Part shown: positions 1-8,358 of the stretch, one piece after another
Numbering within the stretch: position 1 is the first letter of the stretch
Layout of the letters: each line of letters starts with the position of its first letter
DNA from: Pyropia haitanensis
Taxonomy: Eukaryota > Rhodophyta > Bangiophyceae > Bangiales > Bangiaceae
Assembly: GCA_008729055.1 (NCBI GenBank)
Contig: SDUX01000007.1
Span: forward strand, 3,912,090 to 3,976,089
Length of the DNA stretch: 64,000 bases
Direction: 5' to 3'
Made by a program: the position numbers and the translations under genes
The notes under the pieces: model-generated
The model's input: the letters and a program-made list of their open reading frames with translations, nothing else
Told to the model about the DNA's origin: nothing
The model's database searches: none

Positions 1-342
1 GCGCGTGTGCACGGCGCAGTACAAGGGCAAGGGCACTTGAACCAACGAGGGGACAGAGCGTGCGCGCACCTGGTGACTGGGGCGACGACCTTCGGGTCGG
101 AGCCTGTCTAGGATCCGTGGTGCTCGTACGTGTTGACGTTCTACAAGGTCTACGGCCGACCCCCTCCGGGTAACACCGGTGCGCCGACAGGCTTGGGGAA
201 GGACGCCCGCAACTCGAACGGGGTGTGTCTGCTCGTGTGCTGCGTTGTCGTGTACGCTCGGATGCCTGTGACGTCGTGTGTGTCTGCTGCCCACGTGCTT
301 TGACGTTCCTTCTGTGCTGCGGGTGCTTGTTGACGTGCAACG
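1..342 (+). other. Copia leader / untranslated region before gag
   Basis: This stretch precedes the gag ATG and carries no convincing gene. I compared it by eye with the 3' LTR (5095-5645) and found no extended match, so it is more likely internal leader than LTR. The primer binding site was not recognised. Confidence 0.45.
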
Positions 343-1875
343 ATGGCGAACGTTTCAACGACATCCCAGGCGGCGCTGCCCACCTTTCTGGCTGCCGTGG
401 ACACCAGCTTGCTGAACGAGGAGCAGAAGGGCGTAATCGCGTCCGTCCGCATGCTGGAGGCCGAGCTGGCGACCACTCCCATGTCAGGAGAGCAGGTCAA
501 GGCTGCTGTTGCTGAGCTACTCCCACCTGCCGTCCTCTTTGGTCCGAGCATGGTGGCGTTGCCGTACCTTCACCGGGACCTGCGCAACTGGCTGAACGCG
601 CACGGCGCGAACCTGGAGCAGCACTCCTCCCACCGCATCAAGATGACGCTGGCGACGGCGCTGTACCCGGAAGCCGAGGAGCGGACTATCGCCACGGAGC
701 TGGCCTCGGAGGTGGAAGCCGCTGGTCGTCGCTCTCGTGCACCGGGACCTCAGCAACAGAGCGCATTGACTACTGGTAGCAGCGCTGCGGCACCAAGCGT
801 TGGGGTGGACCGCGCTGCCCACAACGTTGCCATGCGCTTTCGAGACCAAGCGGCAAAGTTCAGTGGCAACCTGGGGGAGAGCTGGAGTGAGTTTGTGGCC
901 GAGTATCAGCAGGTCGCGCGAGACTACGAACTGACTGCGACACAGAAGCTGCAGTACCTGCACAACCTGCTTCGCGGTGATGCCAAGCGCTTCTTCCTTG
1001 ACCGCGTGCACGGGACCGCGGCTACGTTTGCCCAGGCCGTGGACATGGTCAGCGCCGAGTACAACTCCATCGTCCGTCAAGACCGAGTCAAGAACTATCT
1101 GAGCAGCTTGCGGCTCAGCTCCTTCGTCAAGGACGGGACCGACACTACCGCGGCGCTGGAAAAGACGTACAAGACTATCAGCAAGCTGGCGCCGCAAGTG
1201 CCCCGCTCGCATCACGGCGAGTCGTATAAGGTCGAGTTCCTGCGGAATGCGGTCGTCGGCAACTCGTGGGCTACCGAGCCTCTGAGCCGCATCGCGACGC
1301 ACAGTCTGACTTTCCAACAGCTGTACGGCGAGCTGGAGGCTGCACTTCATCTACATAACGAGGCTCGCTTGGCGGTCATGCGCGATGACATCACACACGG
1401 AGCTGCAACTCCCGACGACAAGGTACCAGGCATCCTCTTTGCTGGCCAGGGTCGCTATATGCGCCGGAACAAGGACATTGGCAAGCGACACGCAGCCAAG
1501 GGAGGAAGTGGTGCGCAGCGGTTTGACCCGTTGTCTCTGATGGGGTGCTTCAACTGTGACGATCGCTCGCACTCCCTTGGCGACTGCCCTCATCCTGTCA
1601 ATGCTATCAAGGCTGCCAAGCGCAAGTTGGAGTACTACGCCAAGAAGCGTGCGGCGCAACCTGTGGCCAGCGCCATTCTATACCAGCTTTGCTCGCAGCT
1701 CGATGCCGCCGGAGTAACCGGCGATGGCGGCGACGATGTCAAGGCCGATGAGAGCGACGAGTCATGCGGTGGGGCGAAGGACGACGTCGACATCTTTGAG
1801 GCCTTAGTGGAGGATTCGGAGCAGGCCAACAAGGATGGCGAAGAGACGCAGAGTGACGACCCGGATTTTGTGTAG
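343..1875 (+). CDS. Copia Gag-like capsid/nucleocapsid protein
   Basis: A 510-residue protein expected to form the virus-like particle and bind the element RNA. The middle (about residues 160-340) is helical and Gag-like. Residues 402-415 are a canonical zinc knuckle CX2CX4HX4C (CFNCDDRSHSLGDC), followed by a Lys/Arg-rich stretch and an acidic tail. The ATG at 343 is the first good start before the homologous region. It ends at TAG 1873-1875, six bases after a GGATTTT heptamer that can shift ribosomes into pol. A separate gag stop with pol in the -1 frame is unusual for Copia elements, most of which encode one Gag-Pol frame. Confidence 0.9.
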   Translation: MANVSTTSQAALPTFLAAVDTSLLNEEQKGVIASVRMLEAELATTPMSGEQVKAAVAELLPPAVLFGPSMVALPYLHRDLRNWLNAHGANLEQHSSHRIKMTLATALYPEAEERTIATELASEVEAAGRRSRAPGPQQQSALTTGSSAAAPSVGVDRAAHNVAMRFRDQAAKFSGNLGESWSEFVAEYQQVARDYELTATQKLQYLHNLLRGDAKRFFLDRVHGTAATFAQAVDMVSAEYNSIVRQDRVKNYLSSLRLSSFVKDGTDTTAALEKTYKTISKLAPQVPRSHHGESYKVEFLRNAVVGNSWATEPLSRIATHSLTFQQLYGELEAALHLHNEARLAVMRDDITHGAATPDDKVPGILFAGQGRYMRRNKDIGKRHAAKGGSGAQRFDPLSLMGCFNCDDRSHSLGDCPHPVNAIKAAKRKLEYYAKKRAAQPVASAILYQLCSQLDAAGVTGDGGDDVKADESDESCGGAKDDVDIFEALVEDSEQANKDGEETQSDDPDFV

Positions 1876-1915
1876 AGGGCAAGAATCGTCGACTTGCCCT
1901 CGCACACAGACGACG
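1863..1915 (+). promoter_or_regulatory. Candidate -1 programmed ribosomal frameshift site with stem-loop/pseudoknot
   Basis: The heptamer GGATTTT (1863-1869) is read in the gag frame as G-GAT-TTT. The Phe tRNA can re-pair on TTT one base back, which moves the ribosome into the pol frame. The gag stop follows at 1873-1875. After a 5-nt spacer, GAGGGCAAG (1875-1883) pairs perfectly with CTTGCCCTC (1893-1901), a 9-bp stem with a 9-nt loop. Loop bases CGTCG (1887-1891) can pair with CGACG (1911-1915), giving an H-type pseudoknot. G-GAU-UUU is the known shift heptamer of dianthoviruses; its use here is inference from sequence. Confidence 0.8.
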
Positions 1916-4900
1916 GGGTCGACCCCCGCGTGTCGAGGAGGACCCCGGGTTCTTGACGCTGTTGCAGGCGGTGGAAGACTTCCAAGGTGCGTGCGTCGAC
2001 ACTGGAGCCCAGCGGACGGTCATCGGCAAGCAGCAGGCTTATGCGTACCTGAAGTGGGCCGGGTTACAGCGCCGACTGGAGCAGGACAAGACGCCGGAGG
2101 TGTACCGGTTTGGTGGAAGCCGGCATGCAAGCATCGGTACGCTGACTATACGCATTCCGCTCGCGGACGACTACTTCTTAGAGCTGACGGTGGACGTTGT
2201 GGACGTGAACGTGCCGCTTCTGTTCGGGCTTGACACCCTCGACAAGTTTCACATGTACGCCAACACCGTGCTCAACCGACTCGTGTGCGAAGCTTACTCA
2301 GTGACGATGCCGCTCGTGCGAAAGCTTGGACATGTCTACTACGTCTGGGAGCACAACGTGCTGTACACCATGCCGGAACTACGCAAGATGCACCGACACT
2401 TCTTCCATCCGCAGCCGGACCGCCTGTATGCCGTCATCAACAAGGCCGGAGGTGAACACGCCAAGCCAAGCACCCTGAAGCAGCTGCAGGAGGTTTCCAG
2501 CACGTGCGACTTATGTCAGCGACTCTCGAAGGAGCCAAGCAGGTTCCGAGTGGCTCTGCCTCCTGAGGATATTATCTTCAACCGGACGGTGCTTCTAGAC
2601 ATCATGTACCTCGATGGGAAGCCGCTCCTGCATGTGGTCGACAAGGACACGCTCTTCAGTGCAGCCGTGTTCCTCTCAAGCGGCGAGTCTACGGAGGACG
2701 TCTGGCGGGCATACGTACGTTGCTGGGTGACCCCGTACATCGGCTACTCAGACTTCATGCACACCGACCAAGGGCCACAGCTGGCGTCTGACGAATGGAA
2801 GGCGCTACAGCAATCAGTGGGCATCAAGCGATTGGAGTCAGGCGTGGAGTCGCACAACTCCCTTGGTGTCGGCGAGCGCTACCATGCCTTCCTTCGGCGC
2901 ATCTACTGGCGCGTACGGGCTTCTCACCCTGACTTGCCTGCAGAGGATGCTTTGGCGCTCTCCGTGTGGGGGATGAACCAGACGGCTGGACCAAGCGGGC
3001 TCGTTCCGACTTTGCTGGTGTTTGGAGTTCTTCCTCGGATGCCCGTAGCCCCGATCAACCTTCCTGCTCAACGAGACCGCGTCATGGCGATGCACGCCGC
3101 CCGCCAAGAGATGGCAAAGCACGTAGCCAAGTCGCGTCTGGAGCGCGCCGTGCGCAGCCGCGTCCCAGGCGCTGCCGATGCTGTCATCCGAGCGGGCATG
3201 TCCGTGCTTGTCTACCGCGAGAAACCCGTCGACAAGTGGACGGGACCGTACCAAGTCCTGTCTACCGATGGTAAGCAGGTGTGGCTCAACGTCGGCAACT
3301 CCGTGAAGCTCTTCTCCGTGGACAAGGTAAAGGAGTACCGGCAGGAAGAGGCTGGCACGACGGCTGCCACACTGGAAGATGCTACGACACCGACACCGGA
3401 CCCACCTCGTGTTCGCGACGTCGTTGAAGTCGCTGAGGACGGACAAGTGGCGCCGACGGCAACGGAAGCTGCTGCAGAGCACCCGGCAAGGGCGATTCCG
3501 CGGGCAACAGAAGTCTTCGTGACGGAAGTGCTCAAGCCTGGCGACGTGCGTATATCTTCGCAGATCATCCAAGGCGCACGCCAAGCGGAAGCAGAGGGAC
3601 TCCTGAAGCGGAAAGTGTGGGTTGCTGTCAAGCGCAATGACCTTCCTCGTGAAGCCAACATCCTGAGTGGACGCTTTGTCCACGCCCTGAAGCACGTCGG
3701 CACATCGAAGGAGAAGGGCAAGAGTCGCTACGTGGTGCAGGGACACCGGGACAAGGCCAAGCCGTTCGTGGTGCACAACCTGTCTACACTACGACAGCGC
3801 TCGACCAAGATTATCGTGTCCACCAGTGCTGTTCGCGGCTTCAGGATCTTCTCGCACGACGTCAACCAGTCGTACCTTCAGAGCAAGGACAAGTTGAGTC
3901 GACCGGTGTACCTCGCCCCACGCGAGGAGGACCGAGCCATATTGGGCGTTGCTGAGGGTGAAGTGCTGCGCATCCTCAAGCCCTTGTACGGTCTCTGTGA
4001 CGCGGGCGACTACTGGAGCGCGACAATGACTTCCCATGTCGAGGACGACCTCTCCATGTCGCCGCTTACGGGAGACCCGGCTCTGTACGTCAAGGATGGA
4101 GAAGACGATGTCGACGGACTTCTTGGCTCGTACGTGGACGACATGCTGCTTGGTGGAAATGAGGAGTTCCAGCGGCTGACCGAGAAGACGCTGACCCACT
4201 TTGACTCCAAGCCGCGTGAATGGGACAACACGGAGTTTCTGGGCGTCCAGGTGCGCACACTCACTACGCCCTGGCGGCACTTCACGCTGAGTCAGCCGGA
4301 GTACATCAAGCTGGTGCGCATCATGCCGACGGACATCACCTATGACGAGTTCGTCTCCGTCCGAGCTTCCTTTGCATGGCTGGCGCATAGCCGCCCGGAC
4401 CTGTGCGCTGCCATCAACCGTGCGGCTCAAGTATCATCTAAGACCTTTGCCAGACGTCACGTGCAGGAGCTGAACAAGGCTATCAAGTACGCTAGGTCAA
4501 CGGCAGACCTAGTGCTGTCATACCGGCCGCTGGACCGAACCACCCTGCATCTGCGCGTGTACGCCGACGCTTCCTTTGCGTCGAACGACGACAACTCTTC
4601 ACAGCTAGGCTTTGTCATCCTGCTGTGTGACGCTGCGGACCGCTGTCACGTGCTAGCCTACTCAAGCAAGAAGTCCCGTCGCGTCGTGCGCTCCATCATG
4701 GCGGGTGAGGTCTACGCGTTTGCCAACGCGTTCGACGAAGCCTTCATCATCAAGTATGACCTGGAGCGTCTGTACAAGCAACCGGTACCGTTGACGATGC
4801 TAACGGACTCCAAGCAGTTGTTTGACGTCATCACACGTGCTTCACATACGACGGAGAAGCGGCTCATGATCGACATTGCTGCTGCACGGGAGGCCTACAA

Positions 4901-5099
4901 CCGCAAGGAGATCTCCAACGTCGGCCTGGTCAAGTCGGCGAACAACCTTGCGGACGGGCTGACGAAGCCGGGTTTCTGCATGAGTCTTGACGACGTCTTG
5001 CGGACGTCGGTGGACCGGCAGCCTGTGGAGCAGTGGATCATCCGGACGCCGGAGAAGGCGGAACCGCAGCGCTCGGATAAGGAAAAGGTGGGAGTGTGA
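1869..5099 (+). CDS. Copia Pol polyprotein (protease, integrase, RT, RNase H)
   Basis: The pol frame opens after a TGA at 1854-1856, overlaps the end of gag by 19 nt and has no ATG before the protease, so a -1 shift near 1869 is the likely entry. The aspartic protease motif DTGAQ starts at 1998. A His/Cys pre-integrase zinc region lies around 2380-2520. The integrase triad is D (2598), D in HTDQG (2766) and E in GVGERY (2874). Reverse transcriptase covers about 3620-4330, with its catalytic YVDD at 4131-4142. Copia-type RNase H (YADAS near 4560) covers about 4550-4980. The polyprotein is about 1,075 residues with no internal stop. The stop TGA at 5097-5099 falls just inside the 3' LTR. Confidence 0.93.
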   Translation, partial: CVEGKNRRLALAHRRRGRPPRVEEDPGFLTLLQAVEDFQGACVDTGAQRTVIGKQQAYAYLKWAGLQRRLEQDKTPEVYRFGGSRHASIGTLTIRIPLADDYFLELTVDVVDVNVPLLFGLDTLDKFHMYANTVLNRLVCEAYSVTMPLVRKLGHVYYVWEHNVLYTMPELRKMHRHFFHPQPDRLYAVINKAGGEHAKPSTLKQLQEVSSTCDLCQRLSKEPSRFRVALPPEDIIFNRTVLLDIMYLDGKPLLHVVDKDTLFSAAVFLSSGESTEDVWRAYVRCWVTPYIGYSDFMHTDQGPQLASDEWKALQQSVGIKRLESGVESHNSLGVGERYHAFLRRIYWRVRASHPDLPAEDALALSVWGMNQTAGPSGLVPTLLVFGVLPRMPVAPINLPAQRDRVMAMHAARQEMAKHVAKSRLERAVRSRVPGAADAVIRAGMSVLVYREKPVDKWTGPYQVLSTDGKQVWLNVGNSVKLFSVDKVKEYRQEEAGTTAATLEDATTPTPDPPRVRDVVEVAEDGQVAPTATEAAAEHPARAIPRATEVFVTEVLKPGDVRISSQIIQGARQAEAEGLLKRKVWVAVKRNDLPREANILSGRFVHALKHVGTSKEKGKSRYVVQGHRDKAKPFVVHNLSTLRQRSTKIIVSTSAVRGFRIFSHDVNQSYLQSKDKLSRPVYLAPREEDRAILGVAEGEVLRILKPLYGLCDAGDYWSATMTSHVEDDLSMSPLTGDPALYVKDGEDDVDGLLGSYVDDMLLGGNEEFQRLTEKTLTHFDSKPREWDNTEFLGVQVRTLTTPWRHFTLSQPEYIKLVRIMPTDITYDEFVSVRASFAWLAHSRPDLCAAINRAAQVSSKTFARRHVQELNKAIKYARSTADLVLSYRPLDRTTLHLRVYADASFASNDDNSSQLGFVILLCDAADRCHVLAYSSKKSRRVVRSIMAGEVYAFANAFDEAFIIKYDLERLYKQPVPLTMLTDSKQLFDVITRASHTTEKRLMIDIAAAREAYNRKEISNVGLVKSANNLADGLTKPGFCMSLDDVLRTSVDRQPVEQWIIRTPEKAEPQRSDKEKVGV
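5079..5094 (+). other. Polypurine tract (plus-strand primer site)
   Basis: The 16 bases AAGGAAAAGGTGGGAG are purine except for one T. They sit directly before TGTGAATCCC, the expected 5'-TG of an LTR. In LTR elements this RNA segment primes plus-strand synthesis and defines the LTR start. It overlaps the last codons of pol. Confidence 0.75.
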
Positions 5100-5645
5100 A
5101 TCCCTTCCTGATGCTGCTGTCGTCAATTTCGTGCGGCCACGCGCGGCCTCGCTGTCTAACACGGTGGCGTCATCCCCGCTGTGTACCCTGTCACCACGCG
5201 ACACTTCTAGACGGATCTGGATGTCGCTGGTGCTGCTGACACGATTGTCGTGCAATCGATTTGACGCCGACATGTCATTGCTGTAAGCTGATGAAACGCG
5301 ATGGAACTGTCCATACCATGCCATCAACTGATGTCATCCTCGATGGCACACAATGGCCGCGCTGGCGATTACCGCTGAATCCTCGCGCCGCGCTGTCTGA
5401 TTGATTTGCTTGTGTGCTTTGCTTTCCCTGGGGGGTGTGGAGTGCCTGGTCGCGCCTGTGGCGAGCTGCTCCGCGCCTATATAAGCGCTCCCTCGCATCG
5501 AGTAGCGAGGGGGGAGCGCAGAGAGACAAGACGAAGTGGGATCATTGCATAGACTCGTGCTTGGGTGTGCTCGGACGACGGCTACCCTCTGCTCGATTGC
5601 CCGGTCGGTTCGAAGGCCGTTGACCCCGCTACGTTATTCTACATA
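5095..5645 (+). repeat. 3' LTR of the Copia element (right end approximate)
   Basis: It starts with TG right after the polypurine tract and contains a TATA box at 5478 followed by a strong stem-loop, as expected for a U3-R arrangement. A plausible terminus is ...TTCTACA near 5643, but no 5' LTR copy or target-site duplication is available to confirm it. Confidence 0.6.
5478..5519 (+). promoter_or_regulatory. LTR TATA box and R-region hairpin
   Basis: TATATAAG at 5478-5485 is a good TATA box. It abuts a hairpin in which 5485-5496 (GCGCTCCCTCGC) pairs with 5505-5519 through a small G bulge. RNA starting about 25-30 nt downstream of the TATA box would begin within or just after this hairpin. 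Confidence 0.6.
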
Positions 5646-5840
5646 CTAGTTTGGTGATCCTACCACATTGAAGACCCCCTCCTGAAAGCACCGTAGGGCA
5701 CGATTCCTTGAAGTGATCTTGATAAACCTTGATATGAACGTCTTTGCGGACGTGAACGAGGACGTGCGAGGTACCACAAGGTGCGCCAGAGACAGAGCTA
5801 TACAGAGACGTGAGAAAGAGCCTGCACCGAGAAGAGTTTG

Positions 5841-5920
5841 GCGTTTTATCAAGGAAATTCAAGCAAAATTCAACCGTTCGATTAAGGGGGTCGCGTCCCG
5901 CTCTCCGCTTGAAGAGGTCG
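5841..5920 (+). repeat. Relic copy A of a KEIQ/LEE-encoding fragment
   Basis: TCAAGGAAATTCAAG at 5849-5863 is identical to 7166-7180, and both copies continue to TTCAAC and CGCTTGAAGAGG or GGCTTGAAGAGG. In the same frame both encode KEIQ..FN and then LEE.V, so they may come from one old coding repeat. The frame containing it runs 5713-6039 but is not recognised. Confidence 0.45.
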
Positions 5921-7147
5921 TGATCGCGCTTCTCTTAACCCAAGTACGTCACTCGGCACGGTTTTCGACCGCTCGTGTGCCAAAGCAGTCCGGGTTTATG
6001 CCCTTGATTCTGGGCACTTGCGAAGCTCAACGGAGTTGATCTCGAGTGATACACCCTGTATCTCGCTTGTTTGATGAGTCTCTGTGGACTGCTTCCATCA
6101 AATGGACAACGAAGTACGCGACCGTGCAGTCTCTGATGCTCCTTCCCCGACGCTGGATGGGTTCATTGATGCCGCAGCAGTCTGGCTACGGCATGCACTG
6201 CTGGCTCGGTCGGCGGAGTCACCTGAACCGGCACCAGCGTGCCGAGGACTGTGTCGCGTGCAGCTTCAGTGCACACTCGCCTACGTCTCTGCCCCCCCCC
6301 CCCGTCCCCCCCCCCCCCCAGCCTTCTCCTCACGGGGACCTGAGCATCTGCTCCGTAAATTGTAGGCAACTGCTTCAGCTGCCACGCACTTGCCAACACC
6401 AACGCCTCCCCATGGCGCACCTCCTCCCCTGGCGCGACCGCGAATTTTCCGCTTCAACCCCCCCCCCCCCCCCCCTCGTCGTCCCGATGCCTTCCGGCCA
6501 CGCCTCCTCCTCCATTCCCAGACACCCCCTCCTGGCCGTCACGGACGCCCCTCATCGCTCACCTCCTCCCCTGGCGCGTCCTCCTCTTCCCGCACCCACC
6601 CCCCGCCAAACTTCCCGGTCCCCATGCCTGCATGCGGCGCCCCTTTCTCTCGCCAAACCCCCTCCCCCCCCCAATCTTTCACTCCGCCCGATGCGCGGGG
6701 AAGTGGAGGGCGTCAGCGGTGAGGGTGGCTTCCCAAAAACGGAAAGCGGTCGTTTGCCACCGGAATGAACGGGATGAGAAGTGCGGGGGGGGCATACAGG
6801 ACACTGGTGAATAGGCCGTGCGCGTGTGACGGACATCGTGTCGCTCGCTCTCTTGGCGATGACCGAAGCACGTGGGACAGGCCAGGGTTGTGGCCGGGGC
6901 CGTGTCGCCTTGCTCGGTTCCGTCAGACGCCTCCAACCCGGGGGTTGGGACCTCTTGTCGGCCGCAATCGGGCAGAGGTTCTCGCGCCGATGGGGACTGA
7001 CATGGAGAGTTAAGAAGAGTTGGAATGTACTGGGGCCCTCCTTAACGCACGCCTAGCTCGACCTTAGTATCGTACTTCTTTGTATTGGCTACGCCACTAA
7101 GTGTGAAGATCGGACCTTAACTTGACTGTGTCGCGGTGCGCGCGGCG

Positions 7148-7225
7148 CTTTGAAGAGGTACCTCTTCAAGGAAATTCAAGGCTGCTTCAACGCCTTCCGG
7201 CTTGAAGAGGCTGTGAGGTGGATCC
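7148..7225 (+). repeat. Relic copy B with a 20-bp perfect palindrome
   Basis: 7150-7169 (TTGAAGAGGTACCTCTTCAA) is a perfect palindrome. It is followed by the 15-bp sequence shared with copy A and by a third TTGAAGAGG near 7200. The small frame 7150-7353 (67 codons) reads KEIQ..FN..LEE like copy A. No function is assigned. Confidence 0.45.
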
Positions 7226-7814
7226 TGGTGCAATGTGCACTGCGCTGTCGAGCGTGGGCGTTGCGGGGACGTGCACGGGGGAGATCCATGCGTCCAGACG
7301 GCGATTTCATTCGCCTGCACGAACCGTCCACATCCACTTTTTTGTATGAATAGGACACACACTCTACACCTGAAAGTGCAGCCACAAAGATGGGTGTGGC
7401 TACCGTCTTGGGACTCGGTCGCGCGGGATCCCGCGGCGCGCGCGTCGGTGGCAGACGCAAAGGCTGGCTGGCCTGCCGTCGGCCGGGCCTCGTCCGGTAC
7501 CGTGTGTGCTCTGACGGCGACCACCCCGCGAGTGCATACATGTATAGCGTGCAAGCCAGAGCCATACTGTCGGCGGCAGGCCAACGTGCCCCTACTCGTG
7601 AGAGGGATGTATCCATCTTGTCTATCGAAAGTAAACAACAAAAATGAAAAAAGAGGCAGCCGACGCTCACGCGCAACCGAGGCGAGGAAGAGCAGGAGAA
7701 AGCAAGGGAGAGGGGCAGAAAAGAGAGAAGAGGGGAGAGAGAGAAACGAGACGATAAGGGAAGCGGACGGGGGTGCCTACCTACACTGACAGAGCCGCCC
7801 CGCTGGCGGCGGCG

Positions 7815-8323
7815 CTAGCCGTGCCCCCCCGCCCCCCACCCGCCCGTCGCCACCGCCTGCGTGTGCTGCCACAGCGCCTCGCCGGCGCGGCCGAGCGGCT
7901 CGGCGTGCATCTCGTTGGCGCCGTCGACGGCGAGGCTCCAAAAGCGCAGCACCTGCGCGCGCGCCGCAACGTACTCGCCGAGCGACGCGGCGGGCGCCCG
8001 CGTCGCGGCGTCGAGGGCGGCCACGTCCATCGGCTGCAGCTGCGACTGCGGCGGCCGGTGCGACGACGCCATGCCGGGCGTGTCAAACTTGTCCACCAGC
8101 CGCCGGACGGCGGCGAGGAATTCCCGCTTGCGCACCAGCAGCGCCGTCGCCGCGTCGTCGTCGGCAGCGGCGGCGGCCGCCGCCGGCGGGGGGGGGGGGC
8201 GGCGGCCGTCGCTGCCGCCGCCGCCGCCGCGTCGGCCGCCCCCCCAGGCGCCGCCGCCGGTGGACCGCCGTCTGCTGGGGCCGCCCCTGCGGGGCCGCTC
8301 ACACCGGCCGAGGGGAAGATGCG

Positions 8324-8358
<35 letters not shown>

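Larger units (their letters stand above)
1..5645 (+). mobile_element. Ty1/Copia LTR retrotransposon, 5' LTR outside the window
   Basis: The order is leader, gag with a CCHC zinc knuckle, then pol with protease, integrase, reverse transcriptase and RNase H, then a polypurine tract and a 3' LTR. Integrase before reverse transcriptase is the Copia order. Both reading frames are long and uninterrupted and all catalytic motifs are present, so this copy looks young and possibly active. The 5' LTR and primer binding site were not found and probably lie before base 1. The right end is uncertain: the LTR start at 5095 is set by the polypurine tract, but no matching 5' copy is visible to fix its end. 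Confidence 0.9.
5646..7814. other. Intergenic region between the Copia element and the USP gene
   Basis: No gene is supported. From 5650 to 6040 the DNA is less GC-rich and holds a short relic frame. 6290-6690 has several poly-C tracts and a Pro-rich low-complexity frame. 7140-7360 holds a second relic related to the first. 7640-7760 is purine-rich with many GA steps. It also contains the 3' flank of the minus-strand USP gene. Confidence 0.6.

Noticed and set aside
1..342. 5' LTR of the Copia element at the window start
   Set aside because: No extended match with 5095-5645 was found, and the TATA box and hairpin of the 3' LTR are absent here.
1873..1998. Stop-codon readthrough as the route from gag to pol
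   Set aside because: Pol is in the -1 frame relative to gag, so readthrough of the TAG would not reach it.
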